From assembly GCA_964420455.1 (NCBI GenBank), contig CAYQTO010000057.1, positions 1-20,297 of the forward strand: a stretch of 20,297 nucleotides of DNA, in the 5' to 3' direction. The position numbers and the translations under genes are program-made. This document shows positions 7,394-13,724 of this stretch, piece by piece. The number at the start of each line of letters is the position of its first letter. The first letter of the stretch is position 1. The stretch comes from CAYQTO01 sp964420455 (lineage in GTDB: Bacteria > Sumerlaeota > Sumerlaeia > SLMS01). The notes under the pieces were generated by a model that was not told the DNA's origin, did not search any database, and worked only from the letters and a program-made list of their open reading frames with translations.

Positions 7394-9205
7394 TCAGCCA
7401 TCCGGACCCAGCTGGGGATCGAGGCGTCGAACGGTCTCGAGGGGTAGGCGAAACAGCATCGGGCGCGACCCGCGGCGCTGAGACGGAGCGAACCCGGTCT
7501 CGGGCAATGCCTCGTAGGGGAACGCCTCGCGGAGCAATTGGCGGAGCTTGCGCTGCTCTCGCCATCCCGCATGAATTGCCCAGGCGTCCCCCTCGGACCC
7601 CTCGTCGACGGAAAGCACCGCATCAAAGAACCGCCGCGGCTTGAAGTACCAACCTGTCTCGGGCCGGTAATGTGCCCGGGCCCGACCGAAAGGGTACGCC
7701 ACGGCATGGCCGGGCCACTCCCACTCGGCAAACTCAGGCACGTGCCAGCTGAGGACCAGCGCCGACTGGTCGTCGACCGCGATGATGTCGCCGGGGCCCG
7801 CCTCGCCCCTCAGCACCTCCATCGCTGACGTCAGTTCCGACCGCAGAACCCCAAGCTCCGTGTGCTGGTCGAGCGTCAAATTCTGACCCACGCTTACCCC
7901 TGTATAGACAACCAGCACCAATGCGGCCGCCCGTCGCCCCCACCACCGCGCCGCATCCCCGCGCCATCGCGTCGCCTCCGCGATCGCAACGGCCATCAGC
8001 CCGAACACGAACGGAAAGAAATGCAGCGAGTGGCGCGTCCCCCCGAAGGGAAGTACCTTTCCCGCCACGAGCAGGTAGGCCAGCGGAAGGGGAACGGCGA
8101 GTGCGAACAACAGGATCCATCTTCGCCGGCGCGCCAATGTCGCCGCTCCCGACACGACCAGCAGCACCGTCAGTGGCAGCAACGCATCGCCCGCCATCAC
8201 CTTCAGCAAATCCGCCCCATTGAGCAGAAACCGCACCGGCGCCGCGCTGAAGGGAATCTCCATCCATCCCTCCACATAGCTTTCCGCTCGCATTTGGCGG
8301 AACGGCCGCATGTGCAACAGGAAGTAACCCAAAAAGGCCGCAAGATAGGGAATCTGCGATGCGGCAACTGCCAGCCACCGACTCCATCCCGCCCGCGTCG
8401 CCAACAGCCATGCCCCCATCGCCAGCCCAAGGACCGTATAGACAACGACGGTTGCGTAGAGGAAGGAAAGGGCGGCGACCATCGCCACCGTATAGACGGC
8501 AAGAAAGCCCCCCCCGCGACCCGACGTGTAGCGCCCGAGGGCCCCGATGGCCACGAGCACGCACGCGTAGGCCTCCGTATAGCTGCGGACGACGGAGGAC
8601 AACTCCACAAGCCCCGGCGACACGGCCACCAGCGCCGCTGCCGCCAGCGCCCCCCGCCGCCCCACCAACGGTCGCCCCGCCCAATAGGCCAGCGGGATCA
8701 TTGCCAGGCCCGCCAGCAACGCGGGCAAGCGCATCAGCCCCGCCTCGCGCCCCAGAGCCAGCAACGGATGCAAAACGAGGTAGCTGGCCGGCGGATGGGC
8801 GTGAAATCGCGCCGCCGCCAGCACGGCCTCCAGCGACGGCTCGTCGGCCGTGTGGACCAGCATAGCCTCGTCGGGATTCAGGCAGAACGCCGTCAGCGTC
8901 CTCAGTCGCAGCCACAGGCCGACGGCGAGGAGCCCGGCCATCGCCCACCATCGCGCCGCCGCACGGTCCTCCGGACGAAGCTCCCCATCCAGCGCGCGCC
9001 GCCAGAGCCCCATCGGTCGCTCCCGCGTGAAGGCAAACGCCGCCAGTCCCCCCAAGCCCAGGCGCAGCCCTGTCGACGGCTCGTCGAGGTACACCTCCAC
9101 AGGGCCCAGGGCCACCACCGGCACCAGCCCCATGGCCCCCAGCACGGCCAGCATTCCACCGGCAGCCGCCAGGGCCAACATTGCCACCGCAAACAAGCGA
9201 GCCAT
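7394..9205 (-). CDS. GT39-type polytopic membrane glycosyltransferase
   Basis: A protein of 603 residues from ATG 9205. It has about a dozen hydrophobic segments and a soluble C-terminal region of about 150 residues. The first extracytoplasmic loop contains LNPDEAMLVHTAD, corresponding to the acidic catalytic loop of GT39/PMT and ArnT-like enzymes, which use polyprenyl-phosphate sugars as donors. HPPASYLVLHPLL after it matches the conserved HPP segment of that group. The C-terminal part (about residues 450-603) begins GDIIAVDDQSALVLSWHVPE and is probably periplasmic. Acceptor and sugar cannot be told. No Shine-Dalgarno is obvious. Three copies of GTCTATAC lie inside this one gene, all encoding Val-Tyr-Thr in membrane segments. 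Confidence 0.8.
   Translation of the reverse strand: MARLFAVAMLALAAAGGMLAVLGAMGLVPVVALGPVEVYLDEPSTGLRLGLGGLAAFAFTRERPMGLWRRALDGELRPEDRAAARWWAMAGLLAVGLWLRLRTLTAFCLNPDEAMLVHTADEPSLEAVLAAARFHAHPPASYLVLHPLLALGREAGLMRLPALLAGLAMIPLAYWAGRPLVGRRGALAAAALVAVSPGLVELSSVVRSYTEAYACVLVAIGALGRYTSGRGGGFLAVYTVAMVAALSFLYATVVVYTVLGLAMGAWLLATRAGWSRWLAVAASQIPYLAAFLGYFLLHMRPFRQMRAESYVEGWMEIPFSAAPVRFLLNGADLLKVMAGDALLPLTVLLVVSGAATLARRRRWILLFALAVPLPLAYLLVAGKVLPFGGTRHSLHFFPFVFGLMAVAIAEATRWRGDAARWWGRRAAALVLVVYTGVSVGQNLTLDQHTELGVLRSELTSAMEVLRGEAGPGDIIAVDDQSALVLSWHVPEFAEWEWPGHAVAYPFGRARAHYRPETGWYFKPRRFFDAVLSVDEGSEGDAWAIHAGWREQRKLRQLLREAFPYEALPETGFAPSQRRGSRPMLFRLPLETVRRLDPQLGPDG
7902..7909 (-). repeat. Iterated motif GTCTATAC, copy 3
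   Basis: In the GT39-like gene, sense strand, reading Val-Tyr-Thr; flanked by T before and A after. Confidence 0.7.
8436..8443 (-). repeat. Iterated motif GTCTATAC, copy 4
   Basis: In the GT39-like gene, sense strand, reading Val-Tyr-Thr; flanked by T before and G after. Confidence 0.7.
8490..8497 (-). repeat. Iterated motif GTCTATAC, copy 5
   Basis: In the GT39-like gene, 54 bp from copy 4, reading Val-Tyr-Thr; flanked by C before and G after. Confidence 0.7.
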
Positions 9206-9355
9206 AGGGGCTTAACGCGCCGTGGCGCTGCCTCCGGGCGCAATGGCCGAGTGCGGGAAGCCCCCGCGGCGCCGATCTCGGTTTCGTTCCGCCCAGCCCG
9301 GTGGCGCCAAACGGGCGCACGGTGGCCCCTGCGCCAAGCCATGTATTTGTTGTAA
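9206..9355. other. Intergenic spacer between tRNA-Pro and the glycosyltransferase gene
   Basis: A 150-bp GC-rich spacer on the 3' side of tRNA-Pro. A 6-bp hairpin, GGCGCA (9314-9319) with TGCGCC (9330-9335), lies about 20 nt past the tRNA end and might terminate it, though no T-run follows. No promoter for the glycosyltransferase is recognisable. Confidence 0.3.
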
Positions 9356-9432
9356 TGGTCGGGGTGCCGGGACTCGAACCCGGGACCTCATGCTCCCGAA
9401 GCATGCGCGCTAGCCAACTGCGCTACACCCCG
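9356..9432 (-). tRNA. tRNA-Pro (anticodon CGG)
   Basis: A 77-nt cloverleaf on the minus strand. The acceptor CGGGGTG pairs with CACCCCG; the D stem is GCGC/GCGC; the anticodon stem CATGC/GCATG encloses the loop TTCGGGA with anticodon CGG; the T stem CCGGG/CCCGG encloses TTCGAGT. The discriminator A and CCA are encoded. It reads CCG codons, common in a GC-rich genome. Confidence 0.95.
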
Positions 9433-9566
9433 ACGAGGGAATCGCGAAGGTCCAATCGGGCGGGGATCGCGTCAAGAGCGAAGATAAGCTGTTCCCCCGC
9501 AGCCCCATGGTTTCGCCGTTGACACGTCTGGGGGCCCTCACCAGTTTCAAGGGCTGCCAACGCGGT
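9433..9566. promoter_or_regulatory. Divergent tRNA promoter region
   Basis: A 134-bp region between back-to-back tRNA genes. On the plus strand TTGACA (9519-9524) lies 42 nt before tRNA-Ala. On the minus strand TTGACG (9475-9470) lies 38 nt before tRNA-Pro. Both fit sigma70 -35 boxes at the expected distance. Neither has a convincing -10 hexamer at 17 bp. Confidence 0.4.
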
Positions 9567-9642
9567 GGGGCTGTAGCTCATCTGGTAGAGCGTCGCGTTC
9601 GCAATGCGAAGGTAAGGGGTTCGAGTCCCCTCAGCTCCACCA
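9567..9642 (+). tRNA. tRNA-Ala (anticodon CGC)
   Basis: A 76-nt cloverleaf. The acceptor GGGGCTG pairs with CAGCTCC, giving the G3:U70 alanine identity pair; the D stem is GCTC/GAGC; the anticodon stem TCGCG/TGCGA encloses TTCGCAA with anticodon CGC; the T stem AGGGG/CCCCT encloses TTCGAGT. Discriminator A and CCA are encoded. It reads GCG codons. Confidence 0.95.
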
Positions 9643-9658
9643 AACACCATGCCTCAGC

Positions 9659-11875
9659 TTACTGAATGAACCACCCGGTGCCCGGGCCGGAAGGCTCGGG
9701 ATCAACCAGGGGTGTCTGGCTCAGCATGAGGAGACTGCGGCTCGGGAGCGCGAGCGTGGTCGTTGCCGGCAGGCCGTCGCGGTTTCCAAGGGTGGCAGTC
9801 ACCGTTCCGTTCTGCAGGCTGCCGTTCCCTTCGAAAGCCTCCGCGTTGCCGTTGACCAGTTCGTGCCAGGTGCCGGGCTGGGGCATGCCAAGGTCATAGC
9901 CGGTGAAGTCCGTCGTTCCCATGTTGGCCACGACCACGGTGACGTCGCCGGCGAAGTCGAACCGCTGGAAGGCGAAGACATTGGCCCCCTCGTTGACGTG
10001 GTAGATCTGGACACCAGCGTCGGCAAAGAGGCTGGGGCGGGTGAGGCGCAGGTCGATGAGTGTGGCGTAGTAGTCGCGAACCGTGTGGTACTGATCGAGA
10101 AGGGTCCAGTCGAGCTGGTTGTCGTAGCCGTCACCGAGCCACAGGGGATGAAGGAATTCGCTGCCCGCGTGAAACATGGGGATGCCGGGGCTGGTGAGGA
10201 CGACACCATTGACGAGCTTGTTCCAGTCGATCGCCGCATCACTGAAGGGGTCATCGGGGTCGATGGTCGAGGTGACGCGGGTGCGGCCGTTGGCGATCTC
10301 GTCGTGGCTTTCAAGGTACTTCACGGCGCGGCTGTTGGGCTGGTCGAACCCGGTGTTGGCGACCGCATTGGCGATTGAGCCGACGTTTGGGTCGCCGCCT
10401 GCGGCCACCGTATCGACGGCGTCGCGCATGGCGTTCTTGAACAGGTCGGCCCACTGGGCGTCGTATCCGGCGCCACCTTCGCTGGTGGGACGGGTAACGG
10501 CGGGATCGTTGGGGAGGTCCTCGGCGATGATGACCGCACGGGGGTTGGCCTCGCGGGCGGCGTTGGCCAGCTCCGCCATGAGCGTCCATCCGGCCCCGTT
10601 CTCGTTACAGAAGCCGCGCATATACCGCGTCGCGTCCACCCGGAGGCCGTCCATGTGGAATTCCTCGATCCAGTAGCGGGCGTTTTCCACGATCCAGTCG
10701 CGGGGATGCTGCGGCTTGTAGGTCACGCGCGGACCCCAGGGCGTGTCGCGCTCGCAGTCCTCGGCGGGGAACCAGCTGTTGGCGGACCCGTCGAACTCCC
10801 ACAGGTTGTTGTCCGTCGAGGACATGTGGTTATAGACAACGTCGACGATGACGCCGATGCCGTTGGCCTGGAGGGTGTCCACCATGTAGCGCAGGTCGTC
10901 CGGCGTACCGTAGTCCGTCTCCGGCGCGAAGAGGTGCACCGGGTTGTAGCCCCAGGACTGCAAGGGCCATTCGGAGACCGGGAGGATCTTGACCATGTTC
11001 ACGTTGAGCGCGAGGAGGTCATCGAGGTGGCGGTCGACAACGTCGCGAAAGGTTCCGGGAGAACGCCGGATGCCGTCGCCGTTGCCGGAGAACTTGCCCA
11101 CATGCAGCTGGTAAATGACCATCTGGTCCTGGGGAGGCGTCTGCCAGTCGGTCGCCGTGCGGGTGAAGGCGCGCCCGTCGTGGGCGACGATGCCGTTGCC
11201 GGTGCTGCCGTCGGTATCGCGGGCCCACGGGTCCACGCGCCAGTGTCCCCCGCCGGTACCCGGCGCGGTGATGTAATACTTGTACTCGTCGCCGATGCGC
11301 GCCTCCGGGACGAAGGTCGACCACATGTCGTTGGTCCCTTCGCTGACCATCGGGTCCGCCGTCGCGCTCCAGTTGTTGAACTCTCCGCGGACGGAGACCG
11401 CCGTGGCGGCCGGCGCCCACACGCGAAAGACAACCCCGGCCACGGCCCCCTCGTCCGTATAGACAGCCGACGCCCCCGGGCCATAGGTGGCCGGAACGAT
11501 GGTGCCCGGGTCGACCGATGCCGGAAAGTGCCAGTCCCGGCCGCCGTTATTGTCCCACGTGCCGTCCCCATCGTTGAAAACCACATCAAGCTGGTAGGCA
11601 GACGCCGGGACGGTCGTCGTGTGGGTCCAGACGTCTGTCCCCGCTGCGGTCATCGCCGGGCTCGGGGTTACGACCTCCGCCCAGTTGTTCCAGCCGAGGT
11701 AAAGGAAGACGGCGGACTCGCCAGCGAGCACGCGTCCCGTCGCGTCGTAGGTGATGGTGACCTCGTCGCCGGGAACAACGGGGTTGGGCGCAACGGTGAC
11801 CTGCCCATGGAGGGCGGGCGCCGTGAGGAGCATCGAGAGGAAAGGAATGAAGGAAAGAAGGGAGGAGACACGCAA
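9659..11875 (-). CDS. Secreted multidomain GH13 enzyme with starch-binding modules
   Basis: A protein of 738 residues from TTG 11875, giving a signal peptide (MRVSSLLSFIPFLSMLLTAP, probable cut after ALHG). The first module (about 25-120) has VTVAPNPVVPGDEVTITYD, LGWNNWAEV and NDGDGTWDNNGGRDW, resembling CBM25-type starch binding. The second (about 140-225), VVFRVWAPAATAVSVRGEFNNW, is a CBM48/isoamylase-N module as in branching and debranching enzymes. The GH13 barrel follows: VVDVVYNHMSS (region I), DGLRVDATRYM (nucleophile Asp), IIAEDLPND (acid/base Glu) and YLESHDEI (transition-state Asp). The barrel resembles branching enzymes and malto-oligosyltrehalose trehalohydrolases (AEDxxND, then GYDAQWADLF). 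A beta-rich C-terminal domain closes it. It likely acts on alpha-glucan outside the cytoplasm; hydrolysis versus transfer cannot be decided. It is monocistronic between tRNA-Ala and the pseudopilin. Confidence 0.88.
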   Translation of the reverse strand: MRVSSLLSFIPFLSMLLTAPALHGQVTVAPNPVVPGDEVTITYDATGRVLAGESAVFLYLGWNNWAEVVTPSPAMTAAGTDVWTHTTTVPASAYQLDVVFNDGDGTWDNNGGRDWHFPASVDPGTIVPATYGPGASAVYTDEGAVAGVVFRVWAPAATAVSVRGEFNNWSATADPMVSEGTNDMWSTFVPEARIGDEYKYYITAPGTGGGHWRVDPWARDTDGSTGNGIVAHDGRAFTRTATDWQTPPQDQMVIYQLHVGKFSGNGDGIRRSPGTFRDVVDRHLDDLLALNVNMVKILPVSEWPLQSWGYNPVHLFAPETDYGTPDDLRYMVDTLQANGIGVIVDVVYNHMSSTDNNLWEFDGSANSWFPAEDCERDTPWGPRVTYKPQHPRDWIVENARYWIEEFHMDGLRVDATRYMRGFCNENGAGWTLMAELANAAREANPRAVIIAEDLPNDPAVTRPTSEGGAGYDAQWADLFKNAMRDAVDTVAAGGDPNVGSIANAVANTGFDQPNSRAVKYLESHDEIANGRTRVTSTIDPDDPFSDAAIDWNKLVNGVVLTSPGIPMFHAGSEFLHPLWLGDGYDNQLDWTLLDQYHTVRDYYATLIDLRLTRPSLFADAGVQIYHVNEGANVFAFQRFDFAGDVTVVVANMGTTDFTGYDLGMPQPGTWHELVNGNAEAFEGNGSLQNGTVTATLGNRDGLPATTTLALPSRSLLMLSQTPLVDPEPSGPGTGWFIQ
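11457..11464 (-). repeat. Iterated motif GTCTATAC, copy 6
   Basis: In the GH13 gene, sense strand, reading Val-Tyr-Thr; flanked by T before and G after. Confidence 0.7.
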
Positions 11876-12133
11876 GGTGACAGGGTACTCCGTTGGAAGC
11901 TGGACAAAGGATTACCGGCGTCGTGTGGACCGGTCAAGCTTGTGCGCAATCCTTTGCCCTTTCATTTCCGTCAGGTGAACCCCTCGCCCCTGGCGCCGGG
12001 CGAAGAACTGTCCTGATCGAAATCGAAATCCCGCACCCTGTTTTTCCTTGCGAGGCCTGCATGACCTTCAGACATTCCGTAGTCATACCCCCCGGATAGA
12101 ACCCACCGGAAAACCTGAAAGGACCTGCCTGCC
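11876..12133. promoter_or_regulatory. Divergent intergenic region between the GH13 gene and the pseudopilin gene
   Basis: A 258-bp region with no gene. On the minus strand TTGACC (11937-11932), 17 bp, then TAATCC (11914-11909) is a weak sigma70-like candidate for the GH13 gene. The pseudopilin ATG at 12134 is preceded by AAAGGA about a dozen nt upstream. No strong operator-like palindrome is visible. Confidence 0.35.
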
Positions 12134-12763
12134 ATGAAGCGTAACCGGGCGTTTACCCTCATTGAGCTGCTCATTGTCGTGGCCATCATTGCGATCCTCG
12201 CGGCGATCGCAGTGCCCAACTTCCTCGAGGCCCAGACGCGCTCGAAGGTCAGTCGCGCCATCGCCGACATGCGCTCCCTCGCCACTGCCCTCGAGGCCTA
12301 CGCCGTCGACAACCAGAAGTACGTCTTCGACCTCGATAGCCGTGGCTGGCCCTGGTACATGACCGACCCCATCACCACCCCCATCGCCTACATGACCTCC
12401 GGTTCCACGATCGAGGACCTCTTCCGCGTCGGTTCGAGCGAAGTGGCCCGCTTTGGTGACGCGACCATCCGCTATCGCTACATCAACTACGAGGCGAATC
12501 GTGGCACCGGTTGGAAGCCCTCGCCGTTCCCCGGCCCCTTCTTCAACCGCTGGGTGGGCCCGATCAGCGACACCGTCATTCAGGATGCGCTTGAGGAGTA
12601 CGGCGCGTGGAAGATTTCCTCCGCCGGGCCCGACCAGCGCGCCAACACCACGACCACATCGGGCGCCGACTTCTTCTTCGGCGAACTCCTCTACGATCCC
12701 ACCAACGGCACCATCTCCAACGGCGACATCGTCCGTTCCCAGAAGACCATGTCCGGCCAGTGA
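12134..12763 (+). CDS. Type II secretion/type IV pilus-like pseudopilin
   Basis: A protein of 209 residues with a prepilin-type N-terminal cleavage/methylation motif: MKRNRA, then FTLIELLIVVAIIAILAAIAVPNF. The +5 Glu is present. The residue before the cleavage point is Ala instead of the usual Gly, which prepilin peptidases can accept. A long helix follows (EAQTRSKVSRAIADMRSLATALEAYAVDN), as in GspG-like major pseudopilins, then a divergent globular domain with aromatic clusters. The end, LYDPTNGTISNGDIVRSQK, matches a tail I associate with expanded pseudopilin families of Sumerlaeota/Hydrogenedentes-like bacteria. No assembly genes lie nearby, so it is an orphan. Expected location is the inner membrane before assembly into a pseudopilus. 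Confidence 0.9.
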   Translation: MKRNRAFTLIELLIVVAIIAILAAIAVPNFLEAQTRSKVSRAIADMRSLATALEAYAVDNQKYVFDLDSRGWPWYMTDPITTPIAYMTSGSTIEDLFRVGSSEVARFGDATIRYRYINYEANRGTGWKPSPFPGPFFNRWVGPISDTVIQDALEEYGAWKISSAGPDQRANTTTTSGADFFFGELLYDPTNGTISNGDIVRSQKTMSGQ

Positions 12764-12786
12764 GGCGCCGCTAGCGATACGGCGCC
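12764..12786. terminator. Hairpin shared by convergent pseudopilin and aminopeptidase genes
   Basis: GGCGCCG (12764-12770) pairs perfectly with CGGCGCC (12780-12786) around a 9-nt loop that contains the aminopeptidase stop codon. It starts directly after the pseudopilin stop. There is no T-run, so it may act with Rho, only as an mRNA 3'-end structure, or not at all. Confidence 0.4.
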
Positions 12787-13601
12787 ACGCGCCGCCACGC
12801 CTCCCAGAAATCGGCCCCGCGCGAGATCACCGTGCGGGGCCGTTCGATTTCCACCCCGTCCATCCCCAGGTAGGCCTCCATGTGGTTCGCCTGTGCAATC
12901 TCGAACCGGACGGCGACCGGCGATTCGAACCGCAGCGGCCGGCACGCTCCCACGTTCTCCAACGCCCGACGCGCCCCCTCCTCGATCATCTTCCGTGCCC
13001 TCGCCGGCGCCAGGTTCCGCGCCGACGTTCGCCCAAGGCCCTCCTTTACCTGCACGGTCACCGGCCCCTCCCCCAACAACCCGCGCGCCTCCGCGCACGC
13101 GTGGTCGTCCCCCGTAACCAACACCATCGGCACGCCGAAATGGCCGCACAACGCCGCCACCACCCCGATTTCGCCCACCAACACGTCGTTGATGGCAATG
13201 TCCAGCCAGTGGGACGACGAGATGGTGTGGCTTAACGTCCCGTTCAGGGTGCCGCCGCGGGCATGAATCCCCACAAAGAAACAGGCGTCGCAGCCCGACT
13301 CGAGCATGGCCGTGTAGTTCGCCCACCCGTGATGCGTCACAAATTCCGCATCGGGGTCCATCAACTCGGGAATCAGCGAGTTGAACGCCGGCCCGGCCAT
13401 GGTCCCCGCCGCTCCCGCCCCGTGGGAATCGACGACCACGATCTCCGTCGCCCCACCGGCCTTCGCCCCCCGCACCGCCGCGTTCACCTCCTCCGTGTAT
13501 AGACGCCGCCCCTCCTGATACATCGCCGTCCCATTCGTCACCTGGTCCCAGTGGACGATCCCCGCCACTCCCTCCATGTCGGCCATGATCAGCACCCGCA
13601 T
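12771..13601 (-). CDS. M55 family D-aminopeptidase (DppA-like)
   Basis: A protein of 276 residues from ATG 13601, which has AGGAG 9 nt upstream; longer forms would run into the photolyase gene. DppA of Bacillus subtilis is a cytoplasmic decameric binuclear zinc enzyme releasing D-Ala from D-Ala peptides. The metal-ligand residues line up: Asp8 and Glu10 in MADMEG, His60 in VVDSHGAG, His113 in VGIHARGG and Glu144 in VGEIG. His125 in LSHT fits the catalytic His. Here it may help recycle peptidoglycan peptides. The neighbouring genes do not encode a dipeptide transporter, unlike the Bacillus dpp operon. It is divergent from the photolyase gene and convergent with the pseudopilin. It contains the only GTCTATAC copy read in a non-Val-Tyr-Thr coding frame, which uses a CTA leucine codon. 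Confidence 0.93.
   Translation of the reverse strand: MRVLIMADMEGVAGIVHWDQVTNGTAMYQEGRRLYTEEVNAAVRGAKAGGATEIVVVDSHGAGAAGTMAGPAFNSLIPELMDPDAEFVTHHGWANYTAMLESGCDACFFVGIHARGGTLNGTLSHTISSSHWLDIAINDVLVGEIGVVAALCGHFGVPMVLVTGDDHACAEARGLLGEGPVTVQVKEGLGRTSARNLAPARARKMIEEGARRALENVGACRPLRFESPVAVRFEIAQANHMEAYLGMDGVEIERPRTVISRGADFWEAWRRVAPYR
13497..13504 (-). repeat. Iterated motif GTCTATAC, copy 7
   Basis: In the M55 peptidase gene, sense strand, but in another frame (Arg-Leu-Tyr-Thr) that needs a CTA codon; flanked by C before and A after. Confidence 0.7.
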
Positions 13602-13724
13602 CGGTTCGCACTCCTGCCGTTGATGTAACCCTACTCCATTCCTCGCGGACGCGTCCGGCCAACGGGAATCATGGCCTCTCCCTTGCCCAAGACGGGGTTG
13701 GGACAAACGCAAGAAGGAGCCGCC

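Noticed and set aside
7734..9404. Long frames overlapping the GT39-like gene (556 codons minus, 497 codons plus at 7862-9355)
   Set aside because: Gly-rich or His/Arg/Gln-rich compositions without domains; the 603-residue membrane protein with the NPDEAM and HPP motifs is the real gene.
9433..9566. A possible mobile-element attachment site beside the tRNA genes
   Set aside because: No repeated tRNA 3' end, integrase or composition change is seen nearby.
10655..12016. A 453-codon plus-strand open frame opposite the GH13 gene
   Set aside because: It is antisense to an enzyme with clear catalytic motifs; Val/Arg/Gly-rich low-complexity composition marks a GC-rich shadow.
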